In this document: one piece after another, positions 53,613 to 62,200 of the stretch | Numbering within the stretch: position 1 is the stretch's first letter | Layout: each line of letters begins with the position of its first letter | Origin: JACOMS01 sp964352785 | GTDB taxonomy: Bacteria; Pseudomonadota; Alphaproteobacteria; Caulobacterales; Maricaulaceae | Direction of reading: 5' to 3' | Assembly: GCA_964352785.1 (NCBI GenBank) | Contig: CAYGTI010000003.1 | Location: 111,793 to 175,792 of the forward strand | DNA length: 64,000 nucleotides | Translations under genes and position numbers: made by a program | The notes under the pieces: model-generated | The model's database searches: none | Told to the model about the DNA's origin: nothing | The model's input: only the letters and a program-made list of their open reading frames with translations

Positions 53613-53933
53613 TAAGATTGTTACTGCCCTCTTCGCTCACACAGTAGAGAAAAAATATCAGAATAGGGTTTGGCTGGAATCAGCTTTTGTATCCACCAAG
53701 GAATGTGGATGGGTGGATATGTGTCGGCAGTTTTCACACAACATTTTTACCTTCAAGATTTCAGAGATGAACGTATTAAATCCTAAGTGTTTGAGGAATC
53801 TCAACAAATAACGTTTCGCCTTTTTCTCGTTTTGGGGACAATGCACCGAAACTCACACACCCCGACACTGAGCATATCCGAAGCCTGCGCAAGGGTTTAA
53901 GCGGGGCGTTTACCCTGCGGGGCTGACCCGTGT
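53613..53933. other. Intergenic region, no gene recognised
   Basis: This 321-bp space between the phospholipase-like gene and the PH-domain gene (convergent) shows only a short minus-strand frame (53658-53846) with no ribosome-binding site or family resemblance. I see no clear terminator, RNA gene or repeat. Confidence 0.5.
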
Positions 53934-54377
53934 TCACAAAACATGTTCGGAGATAGATTTTGTTATACTTACAACATCAGCCGCGCCTTTGAACATGAAC
54001 CTCATTTTACCGTGAACGGTGAAGTGAATGTCCAGCGCGGCGTCTTGGTCAAAGCTGCCCGCGGTCTCGATGGCGTAACTGGCTATGTGCGCATAGGGAA
54101 GGGACGTGTAGGTTTTTTTGCGGCCACGAAACCCGATCGCATTGATTGTGATAATGCGCCGGTCTGTAAAAACCGCGCTGTCGCGCATGGATTTGAAGCT
54201 CCCGATCACCTGCTCGCCGTCAATCAATAGGCTCGTAATCAGCGCCGTAGACTCAGGATGGTGCTTAAGGCGGGCAAATGATTTGGTGGTCAAATCCATC
54301 ATGGGTTTTGGCCGAGCCGCAGTGGGGGTTTGATTTTTGCCCGAAAACGGAACAAATGACTTCCGAATCTGTTTCAT
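53934..54377 (-). CDS. Bacterial PH-domain protein
   Basis: A 147-aa protein with an N-terminal basic extension and one bacterial pleckstrin-homology domain at about 45-147: LLIDGEQVIGSFKSMRDSAV, FTDRRIITIN, GFRGRKKTYTSLPYAHIASY and a C-terminal helix (VVSITKSISEHVL). This is the bPH_1/YvbH-like type, widespread, with a structural but no clear biochemical role known. Divergent from the lipocalin gene with 39 bp between starts. Confidence 0.82.
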   Translation of the reverse strand: MKQIRKSFVPFSGKNQTPTAARPKPMMDLTTKSFARLKHHPESTALITSLLIDGEQVIGSFKSMRDSAVFTDRRIITINAIGFRGRKKTYTSLPYAHIASYAIETAGSFDQDAALDIHFTVHGKMRFMFKGAADVVSITKSISEHVL

Positions 54378-54416
54378 GGACGCAATAGTAACACAAGATA
54401 GCCCGAAGGATTTTCA

Positions 54417-54956
54417 ATGTTTCATATCATACGCTTAATAATATTTGCCGCTTTACTGCTGTCGGGGTGCAGTACGGGGGCTCCGAAAAATATTACGCCA
54501 GTCTCGGGCTTTGATGCTGATAAATATCTTGGGACATGGTACGAGGTCGCGCGGCTGGATCATCGGTTTGAGCGGGGCCTTTCGAATGTCACGGCGACAT
54601 ATTCGGTGCGCGAGGACGGCGGCATTCGTGTGCTTAACCGCGGTTACAAAACCAAGACATCAAAATGGGAAGAGGCAGAGGGCAAAGCCTATTTTGTCGG
54701 TGATGAAACAGCGGGTCATTTGAAAGTCTCATTCTTCGGCCCGTTTTACGGCTCTTATGTGGTGTTTGATTTAGATCCCGATTATTCACGCTCTTATGTT
54801 TCGGGACCTGATACAGATTATTTGTGGCTGCTGGCACGAACGCCTACAATTTCGGACGCGGAAAAAGCGGCGTTTGTGAGCAAAACCAAAGCGCTGGGGT
54901 ATGATCCGAATGGTCTGATCTGGGTCGATCAGGCCAAAAATACCGCGGAAAAATAG
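54417..54956 (+). CDS. blc: Outer-membrane lipocalin (Blc type)
   Basis: A 179-aa lipoprotein (lipobox LSGC, Cys18) with the lipocalin GxW motif in DADKYLGTWYEVARLDHRFE and the C-terminal block DYLWLLARTPTISDAEK. Blc binds fatty acids and lysophospholipids in the outer membrane of E. coli and is induced in stress or starvation. AAGGA precedes the ATG. A membrane-lipid maintenance role fits the nearby phospholipase-like gene, but that is inference. Confidence 0.93.
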   Translation: MFHIIRLIIFAALLLSGCSTGAPKNITPVSGFDADKYLGTWYEVARLDHRFERGLSNVTATYSVREDGGIRVLNRGYKTKTSKWEEAEGKAYFVGDETAGHLKVSFFGPFYGSYVVFDLDPDYSRSYVSGPDTDYLWLLARTPTISDAEKAAFVSKTKALGYDPNGLIWVDQAKNTAEK

Positions 54957-54969
54957 GCCGCTTTTCAGC

Positions 54970-56127
54970 CTATGTTCGCGCCGGCAGCGTGCCAAGCATT
55001 TTGCACACAACGCCGAGCATGACCTCATCCGCGCCGCCCCCAATAGAGGCGAGGCGGCCGTCTCTGAAACGCCGCGATATCAGCGTATCATCCATATAGC
55101 CCATGCCGCCCCAATATTGCAGGCAGCTATCCGTGACTTCGCGCATGAGGCGCCCCGATTTGATCTTGAGCATGGAGACAAGCTTGGTGATGTTTTCACC
55201 CTCGGAATATTGCTTCACGCATTTTTCCATCAAGGCCCGGTAAAGTTCAATCTCGATCTGTAGCTCCGCGAGGCGGTAATGCACGACTTGATTATCTAAA
55301 ATGGGTTTTCCAAACACTTCGCGCTGGCGAGTATACTCAATGGTTTCATCAATACAGGCTTGCAGACCGGCTACTGTTGACGCGACCGCCCAGAGACGCT
55401 CTTCTTCGAATTGCTGCATTTGGTACATGAAGCCCGCGCCTTCTTTGCCGATCAAATTGCGCTGCGGGACGCGGACATCCTCGAAAAATATTTGGCCCGT
55501 GTCGGACGAATGGTTGCCAATTTTTTCAAGCTTACGGGCTTTGACAACGCCGGGCGTATCCATCGGGATCAAGATCAGGCTTTTATTGGCGTGGCGGGAC
55601 TCCCCGCTTGTATTGCAGAGCGCGATCATAAAGTCGGCTTGTAGCGAGTTGGTGATCCACATTTTGCCGCCATTAATGACGTAATCATCGCCGTCTTTCA
55701 CGGCCTTGGTTTTAATGCGCGACACATCCGATCCCGCGGAAGGCTCGGACACGCCAATACACGCGACCATGTCGCCCGCAATCGCAGGCCGCAGGTACGC
55801 TTCGCAAAGCTCATCGCTACCGTAGCGCGCGAGCGCCGGCGTTGCCATGTCGGTTTGGACGCCAATGGCCATAGGAATAGCGGCGCAGTTAATATCGCCC
55901 AGAGCTTCGACGGCGGCAACATTATAGGTGTAGTCCAGACCCATCCCGCCATATTTTTCAGGCTTGTGAATACCCAAAAGGCCTGCATCACCGAGTTTTT
56001 TGAAAACCTCATGGGCCGGAAACATGCGGTCACGTTCCCATTCATCGACATACGGATTGATATCTTTCGCGATGATTTTGCGCATGGTGCGCTGAATTTC
56101 GCGGTGCGTGTCGGTGTACAAATCCAT
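54970..56127 (-). CDS. Acyl-CoA dehydrogenase
   Basis: A flavoenzyme that makes the 2,3 double bond in acyl-CoA. The 385-aa product from ATG 56127 (GAGGA upstream; an ATG five codons earlier lacks one) has the family blocks KPEKYGGMGLDYTYNVAAVE, ACIGVSEPSAGSDVSRIKT, YVINGGKMWITNS, and LEKIGNHSSDTGQIFFEDVR. It ends with LQYWGGMGYMDDTLISRRFR and IGGGADEVMLGVVCKMLG. The substrate chain length or type is not clear; isovaleryl/long-chain or acyl-CoA of branched compounds are all possible. Divergent from the GMC oxidoreductase. Confidence 0.93.
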   Translation of the reverse strand: MDLYTDTHREIQRTMRKIIAKDINPYVDEWERDRMFPAHEVFKKLGDAGLLGIHKPEKYGGMGLDYTYNVAAVEALGDINCAAIPMAIGVQTDMATPALARYGSDELCEAYLRPAIAGDMVACIGVSEPSAGSDVSRIKTKAVKDGDDYVINGGKMWITNSLQADFMIALCNTSGESRHANKSLILIPMDTPGVVKARKLEKIGNHSSDTGQIFFEDVRVPQRNLIGKEGAGFMYQMQQFEEERLWAVASTVAGLQACIDETIEYTRQREVFGKPILDNQVVHYRLAELQIEIELYRALMEKCVKQYSEGENITKLVSMLKIKSGRLMREVTDSCLQYWGGMGYMDDTLISRRFRDGRLASIGGGADEVMLGVVCKMLGTLPART

Positions 56128-56189
56128 GGCGTCCTCAAACATAAAAAATCAAAGCTTGCTGGTCTTGATAGTTTTGTCAATAAGACATC

Positions 56190-57794
56190 ATGGAAAAAAG
56201 ATTTGATTATGTCATTGTTGGCGGTGGATCTGCCGGATGCGTCTTGGCGAGCCGTTTGTCCGAAGACCCGGACGTGAGTGTTTGCCTCTTGGAGGCAGGC
56301 GGAAGTCATAAAAACCCCCTCGTTAAAATCCCGTCGGGGTTAATTGCTTTGGTCGGTCACCCCATCAAAAATTGGGCTTTTGAGACGACGCCGCAAAAAG
56401 GCTTTGATGGCCGCAAAGGGTTTCAGCCGCGCGGCAAGGCGCTGGGCGGTTCGTCCTCAATAAATGCTATGATTTATATTCGGGGCCACCAAAAAGACTA
56501 TGAAGAATGGGCCGCGCTGGGCAATGAGGGGTGGGGCTGGGATGATGTTCTACCCTTTTTCAAACGCTCGGAACACCGAGAGGCCGGCGCGGATGATTAT
56601 CATGGTCAGGGCGGGCCGCTCAATGTTGCGGCGTTAACTGAGCCGTCTCCCATCAATGAGCCGTTCTTTGAGGCCGGGCGCGCGTTGCAATATCCGATCA
56701 ACCCGGATTTTAACGGTAAATCCCAAGAAGGCTTAGGTCTGTTTGAGGTTACGCAAAAAAATGGCGAGCGGTGGTCCACGGCGAGGGCCTATTTAGATCC
56801 GGCAATGAACCGCGCTAACCTAACCGTGCTAACCAAAGCTTACACTGAAAAAGTTTTGCTGGATGGCAAGCGCGCGGTCGGGGTTTTTGCAAATGTTAAA
56901 GGCCGCCTGATGCGGATTATGGCCAACCGCGAAGTGATTTTATCGGCGGGCGCGTTTCAGTCACCGCAAATACTTATGCTCTCGGGTATTGGCCCGGCGG
57001 AGGAGCTATCCGAGCACGGCATCAAGACCTTACACGAGCTACCCGGCGTCGGCCAAAATCTCCAAGACCATGTGGATTATGTGCTCAGCTACCGATCAAA
57101 ATCTTTGGACACGGTGGGGTTTTCGCTCAAGGGTTTTGCTAAAATGGCGGTTGAAGGCTGGAAATATTTGACGACGCGCAAAGGCATGCTGGCGACAAAT
57201 TACGCCGAAGCGGGCGGCTTTATCTATGCCGATAAATCTGCACGCTCGCCGGATGTGCAGCTTCATTTCTGCCGCGCGCTGGTGGACGAGCACGGCAAGA
57301 AACTCCACTGGGGGCATGGCTATTCTGTGCATGTGTGTGTTCTGCGTCCTCAAAGCCGGGGCTCCGTTGGCCTCCTTGACGCTAACCCGGGATCTGCGCC
57401 TAAAATTGACCCTGCATATTTTGAAGCGAATGAGGATTTTGAACTGCTCGTCAAGGCCGTAAAAAACACCCAAGAGCTGATGCGCGCGTCCGCCTTTGAC
57501 AGTGTTCGCGGCGAGGTTTTATATAGCTCCGATACGCACGATGAAGATGTTTTGCGGGCAGATATACGCGCGCGGGCGGATACGATCTATCACCCTGTGG
57601 GGACATGTAAAATGGGCATGGACGATCTGGCCGTTGTTGACAGCCAGCTTCGCGTACACGGCCTGACGGGCTTGCGCGTTGTCGATGCGTCTATTATGCC
57701 CACTTTGATTTCTGGGAACACAAATGCGCCGACGATTATGATCGCGGAAAAAGCCGCCGATATGATCCGTAACGGGCTGAAGTCAGCGTCATAA
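56190..57794 (+). CDS. GMC-family FAD alcohol/choline dehydrogenase
   Basis: A 534-aa FAD-dependent oxidoreductase of the glucose-methanol-choline family. ADP-binding motif is YVIVGGGSAGCVLASRLSE, then GKALGGSSSINAMIYIRG (GMC signature 1), GAFQSPQILMLSGIGP (signature 2), and the catalytic His in IYHPVGTCKMG with Asn in SGNTNAPTIMIAEKAAD. Members oxidise choline, alkanols or polyethylene glycol; with an acyl-CoA dehydrogenase beside it, an alcohol oxidation step feeding acyl-CoA is plausible. Only the 62 bp between the two starts holds both promoters. Confidence 0.93.
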   Translation: MEKRFDYVIVGGGSAGCVLASRLSEDPDVSVCLLEAGGSHKNPLVKIPSGLIALVGHPIKNWAFETTPQKGFDGRKGFQPRGKALGGSSSINAMIYIRGHQKDYEEWAALGNEGWGWDDVLPFFKRSEHREAGADDYHGQGGPLNVAALTEPSPINEPFFEAGRALQYPINPDFNGKSQEGLGLFEVTQKNGERWSTARAYLDPAMNRANLTVLTKAYTEKVLLDGKRAVGVFANVKGRLMRIMANREVILSAGAFQSPQILMLSGIGPAEELSEHGIKTLHELPGVGQNLQDHVDYVLSYRSKSLDTVGFSLKGFAKMAVEGWKYLTTRKGMLATNYAEAGGFIYADKSARSPDVQLHFCRALVDEHGKKLHWGHGYSVHVCVLRPQSRGSVGLLDANPGSAPKIDPAYFEANEDFELLVKAVKNTQELMRASAFDSVRGEVLYSSDTHDEDVLRADIRARADTIYHPVGTCKMGMDDLAVVDSQLRVHGLTGLRVVDASIMPTLISGNTNAPTIMIAEKAADMIRNGLKSAS

Positions 57795-57807
57795 TGAGGA
57801 GGTGCCT

Positions 57808-58326
57808 ATGACTCAAAAAGAAAAACTCATCAAACGCCTTCGCATGTATTGGCAGCTTGAGATTGGCAATGTGGTGCTGGTTCCGGCAATTGCCCTTGTG
57901 TTGGCGTTTCAGGCCAAACAAAGTGTCAGTTGGCTGTCTGCGGTATGCCTTTTGCCTACGTGCGGCTTGCTGCTCATCGGCGGTCTTTATTGGCGCGGGA
58001 AACTCAAGGTTTTAGAGGGCGATAAGCGCGTTTTGGACGGGGCACTCAACTTGGCTCACACATGGCAGTGGCCATTGGCGCTGCTCAGTGTTTTGGTGTC
58101 TATACTCGCCGTTGCAAGTTGGGTTTTCCCCGGCATTGGTAGCTCAATCGGTGACCGCATCATTGCCAGCACCGCCGCTGCGCTCGCCGTTTTGGAATAT
58201 ATAAATTACTATCACAGGCAGCTCCAGCATTTCGATCATGTGGACGATTTTAAACGTTTGATCTCGGGCCGGGGATTTCGCCGGGCGCAAATGGCGGTCG
58301 ATCTGAAACGCTGGCGTCACAAATAA
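57808..58326 (+). CDS. Membrane protein of unknown function
   Basis: A 172-aa protein from ATG 57808, six bases after GAGGAG. Four hydrophobic helices lie at about 22-38, 43-61, 84-104 and 112-132, followed by a basic cytoplasmic tail (FKRLISGRGFRRAQMAVDLK). It starts 13 bp after the GMC gene and is probably in its operon. No family recognised. Confidence 0.68.
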   Translation: MTQKEKLIKRLRMYWQLEIGNVVLVPAIALVLAFQAKQSVSWLSAVCLLPTCGLLLIGGLYWRGKLKVLEGDKRVLDGALNLAHTWQWPLALLSVLVSILAVASWVFPGIGSSIGDRIIASTAAALAVLEYINYYHRQLQHFDHVDDFKRLISGRGFRRAQMAVDLKRWRHK

Positions 58327-58346
58327 GCTAAACTTAGGAGCCGCTC

Positions 58347-58712
58347 ATGTCAGACTTGCCGCAATCATTTATAGACATTTTAAAAGCTTGGAATGAAAAA
58401 GATCCCAGCAAGGTTCGGGCTCACGTGGAAGCGGCGTTATCGCCGGATGTCGTCTTTGCAGACCCCAATTATTATACCGAGGGCATTGATGCGTTCGAAG
58501 CGATGGTGCGGGAATTTCACGCGTCTTACCCCGTCAGCACATGTGAGCATATCAGCGGATATGATAGCCATAATAACCGCTATCGGTACCGCTGGCGGGT
58601 CTCCATAAACGGGGCAGCCGCATTGGACGGTATGGACGTGACTGAGATTGATGCAAACGGCTTGATCGTTCGAGTGGACGGCTTTTTTGGCGATATTCCG
58701 CAAAGTACATAA
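58347..58712 (+). CDS. NTF2-like/SnoaL-type protein
   Basis: A 121-aa protein of the NTF2-like (SnoaL) fold: FIDILKAWNEKDPSKVRAHV at the start, LSPDVVFADPNYYTEGIDAF, and a C-terminal strand pair ending GLIVRVDGFFGDIPQ. Such proteins are ligand-binding cones that act as isomerases, hydrolases or carriers; the substrate is unknown. TAGGAG precedes the ATG and it follows the membrane-protein gene by 20 bp, so it likely belongs to the GMC operon. Confidence 0.8.
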   Translation: MSDLPQSFIDILKAWNEKDPSKVRAHVEAALSPDVVFADPNYYTEGIDAFEAMVREFHASYPVSTCEHISGYDSHNNRYRYRWRVSINGAAALDGMDVTEIDANGLIVRVDGFFGDIPQST

Positions 58713-58885
58713 CCGGCGAGGGTCCGTTAAAGGGCAGCTTTCGGTGTTGCGCTGTATATCATGCTCATATCTTTCCAACTTTATGATTTCTAAAAAGCTA
58801 TATTATTCAACCCTTTAAATGTTTTAATAGGAAAATAATCCTTTTTAGTCAAAACGCAGATATAAAAGCTCATAGTCATTCATTC

Positions 58886-58910
58886 ACCCGGACTTTGGTT
58901 CGGGTTTTTT
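58886..58910 (+). terminator. Rho-independent terminator directly before the portal gene
   Basis: ACCCGGA pairs with TTCGGGT (one G-T pair) around CTTTGG and is followed by six T. It sits 12 bp before the portal start, so it separates that gene from upstream transcription. Confidence 0.82.
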
Positions 58911-58922
58911 AATAGGTCTCTT

Positions 58923-59861
58923 ATGAAGAATTTTTTCTCTGCGGTGATGTCAAAAACGGCAAAAAAATTGGCAGCTAGCGAGGTTAAATCAGCCATACCT
59001 CTAACAGCGCTGCAAATGTCAGGCACGGCGAGCTGGACACCGCGACATTATAGCAGCTTGGCCCGCGAGGGGTATCAGCGCAACCCTGTCGCTTATCGCT
59101 GCATTCGTATGGTCGCCGAGGCGGCCGCGTCGGTCACGCTGTGCGCTCGGCGAAGCGGTGAATGCGCCGCTGATGATGATCCGGCCGTTCAACTTTTGCG
59201 TGGACGCGCCGGACAGTTGGCGTCGGATGTGATGGAGAGCTTTTACGGATATCTTCAGGTCGGCGGTAACGCCTATCTTGAAGCGGGTATGATCGGCGGT
59301 GAATTGACCGCATTTTACGCGCTACGACCAGACCGCATGAGCATAAAAACAAGTCGCGAGGGCTGGCCGTGTGGTTACGCCTACGAGGTTGGCGGCGCGC
59401 CCCGTCATTTTCACACGGATGTTGCCTCGGGCCGCTGCGCCATTTTTCATATGCGCCTGTTTCACCCGTCAAATGATGTTTTAGGCTTTTCCCCGCTCGA
59501 AGCGGCAGCGCAAGCCGTCGATATTCATAATGAAGGCGGGCGATGGACGAAAAGTCTTTTGGATAATTCTGCCCGTCCGAGCGGCGCGCTGATCTATAAA
59601 GCCTCAGAGGCCGGTCAATATATGAGCGGTGATCAGTTTGACCGCATCAAAGACGAGCTTGAGAGCGCCTATTCCGGCGCGCGTCATGCCGGGCGGCCTA
59701 TGGTGCTCGAAGGCGGATTGGACTGGAAAAACATGAGCCTCTCACCCGCAGATATGGATTTTCTTGAGGCTCGGCGCGAAGCCGCCCGAGAGATCGCATT
59801 GGCGCTGGGCGTTCCGCCTATGCTGCTGGGTATTCCCGGCGATAATACTTATGTGTCGTGA
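58923..59861 (+). pseudogene. Truncated HK97/GTA-type phage portal gene
   Basis: The 312-codon frame matches the first about three quarters of an HK97-family portal protein, the vertex DNA gate of a capsid: VAYRCIRMVAEAAASVTLCA, LQVGGNAYLEAGMIGGEL, FHPSNDVLGFSPLEAAAQAV, MEL-like DWKNMSLSPADMDFLEARRE and ALGVPPMLLGIPGDNTY. The family continues after GDNTY (usually into Asn-Tyr and an Ala-rich helix), but here two foreign codons and a stop follow at 59853-59861. The loss of the C-terminal part and the adjacent foreign DNA indicate disruption by insertion. The compact style suits a gene transfer agent portal (g3). No terminase gene lies upstream. Confidence 0.8.
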
Positions 59862-59912
59862 AGGCCAGTTTGTGAGAATTAACAGAAGACAGTGAGATTT
59901 ATAAGTTAGTTA

Positions 59913-59940
59913 TTGCGACTCTTGATATATGCTTGCGACT
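59913..59940 (+). repeat. TTGCGACT direct repeats near element end
   Basis: TTGCGACT at 59913-59920 and 59933-59940, spaced 20 bp (two helical turns), about 60 bp from the portal break. Likely transposase/recombinase binding sites. The core (complement AGTCGCAA) resembles the TGTCGCAAAAA repeats at 18488. Confidence 0.5.
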
Positions 59941-59988
59941 TTGTTTTAGATTAGTGCATGAGACGAGACAATATGATACCGTGAATCG

Positions 59989-61821
59989 ATGGCAAAAAGG
60001 AATCAACTCAAGATTAAAGACGTTCCTGATCAAGGGAAATGGTTCGTTTATGATCATGGTTCAGTGCGTAAAAACCCACGTGCCAATGGACGGTTTGAGG
60101 CGCTCGTACATTTAGAAAGAGTGCCTGGGAAAGGTGATTTGCTAGGTCCAGGTTATGACCCTCCGAGGCACCACTTTTGGTCACCTTTATCAGATTTTGA
60201 GGCATTCGGTTTGGGCGCACAATTTTCGAATGGCATTTCAAATGGGAACATTCGATTATTCAAACCGAGGCAAGTAAAAGACTTGCCAGATAGTGTCGAT
60301 GTTAGAGCGTATGTTGATGGTGCTAATATCGAAGTTAGATTAGGTAATGATGGGTTTGTGCCTGGACCAATGTCGTTTCACAGACCAAACGGCGTTGCAT
60401 ACTTCATGTGGAAATACCTTGGAAAACCCATAGTTTATGAAAAAATCGAGCTTCTTCGATTTTATTTCTGTGGATTTAGCCTCCTTGCTGAACGGATACA
60501 AGATCTATTCAGCGAACAACGACAACATCAATTATACGATCCGGATCGAACCGGGTTTATTGCTGACCGTGAGTTTAGAATTGCGCCATGTCCGGAGTGC
60601 GCAGATGATGCCACTGCGATGCAGCTAGCCTTGATGTTAGCAAGTCCAGACCTAGCGGAAATGGGACGTGCGATAATACATGGACTAGATAGGATTAATA
60701 CTCTTGGAACTACGGAAGTTCCAGATGTGCAGGTGCCATATTTAGCGAAAAATCTACGTATGACGATGCGTAAAACAAACATTATATTGGAAAATGGTGG
60801 GAAGTCAGAAGGCTGGGCGGTTGGCCAGTTTCTTTCTGACCGCCGTGAATGTCCATTTGACAAACTTATTATAGAAGACCCGAGGCCGTTATCCCAACCA
60901 TTTGAGGGAGAACGCAGGGAAGTAGAGACGGATAAATCGAGACAGACAAATGACACCTCAAATGCAAACCTGACAACAGACGGAAGAAACCCGTCAGCTC
61001 CAAGTTTTAAATGGCCGAGTGGGTCCTCTTTGCTGAATAGCTTTCCTAACCTTACTGGAGTAAAAATACATCGCAATCGGCCAGAGCGCCGCACAGATAA
61101 AAAAGAGGGAAAAACTTATGTGCCGACAAAAGAAGCTCAAGAGAATGTAATAGGAGCTTTAAGTACGTGGGACATCGGAGGAGATGGAAACGCGGGAGTG
61201 CTTTTTCGGCCGCGGTTGCCTGTTGAAGATCGTGAAAATGACAAAATGATCTATATTGCAGGGCAACGCGTTAAGCTCTTCAAGCCCGGACCTGCTTGTC
61301 CGCCTCTAAATTTTGGACATCCTGCTGCCGTGAAACTTGATGAGGTTTCACAATTGACGACCGCAGCAATATTATCTCTTAGTCAAAAGTATAGGCATGA
61401 ATTTAAATCGCCCAGTGTTATAAGCCTCGCAAAGGGAGTGTTTGCTCCTTCCGAAACTATCAGATCTATGGTGGTTGGTAAATTTTCAGTCGTTGGTTTG
61501 CATGGGGCAGTGTGCGAGTTTGTACGCCGAGGCTCTGAGTCATTTGCGTTAGGCGTTATTTTGAGAACTGATGGTCTTGAGATTGATGATGTGGCAATCC
61601 GCAATATTATAGATCACTGTCAATATAGGGTGCAAATTCGAGCAAATCCCAAAGAGCGTCGCGGCGAAGATGCGTTTAAAGGTATATGGCCTGATGAGCG
61701 GAACTTTAAAGATGCGCGTTCTTTCTCAGTGAAACATAACGCTAAGAAATATAATACACCAGAAAAATGGGCAGAACGGATTTATGAAGTTGTCAGTAGA
61801 TATTCAGTTGTCGAAAACTGA
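59989..61821 (+). CDS. 610-aa protein of mobile element, possibly TnsE-like
   Basis: A large AT-rich gene. The N-terminal domain (about 1-270) includes YDPPRHHFWSPLSDFEAFGL and IELLRFYFCGFSLLAERI. A polar, disordered linker (about 295-370) is rich in Asn, Thr, Ser, Lys and Arg. The C-terminal domain (about 395-610) ends PEKWAERIYEVVSRYS. The overall plan, the ELLRFYF-like helix and the WAER-type ending recall Tn7 TnsE, which targets transposition to replicating DNA; I can only offer this as a hypothesis. No catalytic motif is visible. No TnsA, B or C gene is seen nearby. Start ATG lacks a good Shine-Dalgarno. Confidence 0.6.
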   Translation: MAKRNQLKIKDVPDQGKWFVYDHGSVRKNPRANGRFEALVHLERVPGKGDLLGPGYDPPRHHFWSPLSDFEAFGLGAQFSNGISNGNIRLFKPRQVKDLPDSVDVRAYVDGANIEVRLGNDGFVPGPMSFHRPNGVAYFMWKYLGKPIVYEKIELLRFYFCGFSLLAERIQDLFSEQRQHQLYDPDRTGFIADREFRIAPCPECADDATAMQLALMLASPDLAEMGRAIIHGLDRINTLGTTEVPDVQVPYLAKNLRMTMRKTNIILENGGKSEGWAVGQFLSDRRECPFDKLIIEDPRPLSQPFEGERREVETDKSRQTNDTSNANLTTDGRNPSAPSFKWPSGSSLLNSFPNLTGVKIHRNRPERRTDKKEGKTYVPTKEAQENVIGALSTWDIGGDGNAGVLFRPRLPVEDRENDKMIYIAGQRVKLFKPGPACPPLNFGHPAAVKLDEVSQLTTAAILSLSQKYRHEFKSPSVISLAKGVFAPSETIRSMVVGKFSVVGLHGAVCEFVRRGSESFALGVILRTDGLEIDDVAIRNIIDHCQYRVQIRANPKERRGEDAFKGIWPDERNFKDARSFSVKHNAKKYNTPEKWAERIYEVVSRYSVVEN

Positions 61822-61919
61822 GATGATGACACGGACATTTTCTGCTAGGGTCGAAATCCTAAGATATTGATGCTTTTTTCAAAATCTCCGATTCCCTCAC
61901 TTTAATGTCATATAAGGAA

Positions 61920-62032
61920 TGGCTCACAAACGACCATTTTTGAGCCATCTAAGTGTAATTGGAAAACAAGCTGATTTTGTGGATCAAAACTCGGTATCAA
62001 AATGATTTCAGTTTTGATCCGTTTATGATACC
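61920..62032. repeat. Nested inverted repeats, candidate res site
   Basis: Three inverted pairs precede the recombinase start: TGGCTCA/TGAGCCA (61920-61926 and 61941-61947), GGATCAAAACT/AGTTTTGATCC (61981-61991 and 62010-62020), and GGTATCA/TGATACC (61993-61999 and 62026-62032). Multiple short repeats directly upstream of a serine recombinase gene are the usual layout of a res/crossover region that is also its operator. Confidence 0.6.
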
Positions 62033-62040
62033 TAGAATTT

Positions 62041-62081
62041 ATGAAAATTGGTTATGCAAGAGTATCTACTACTGATCAAAC
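62041..62081 (+). pseudogene. First codons of a serine recombinase, interrupted by IS21-type element
   Basis: ATG at 62041 begins MKIGYARVSTTDQ, the signature N-terminus of resolvase/invertase-type serine recombinases, including the catalytic Ser in RVST. The frame is cut at the start of the next element (62082). The rest, if retained, lies past the right edge of the window. Confidence 0.82.
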
Positions 62082-62200
62082 TGTGAACGGCGGTGTAAAA
62101 GTAGGCCACTGTAGCGGCGGCATAAAGCTGTCGCGGGCGGTGTAAAAGTCGTCCAGTTTAAGGTCTTTCTGTTTAGCGGGAGGGCCGGGAGATTTTCACA

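Larger units (their letters stand above)
59852..62081. mobile_element. Element inserted in the portal gene (left part)
   Basis: DNA from about 59852 onward is unrelated to the portal gene and clearly more AT-rich. It starts TGTGTCGTGAAGG and contains the paired TTGCGACT repeats, a 610-aa gene, res-like repeats and the head of a serine recombinase, then an IS21-type element. The TGT end is shared by many DDE-type transposons. The right end is beyond the window, so type and size are unknown; left boundary is placed from the break in portal homology. Confidence 0.6.

Noticed and set aside
53658..53846. 62-codon minus-strand frame before the PH-domain gene
   Set aside because: No ribosome-binding site, no family and odd composition; treated as intergenic.
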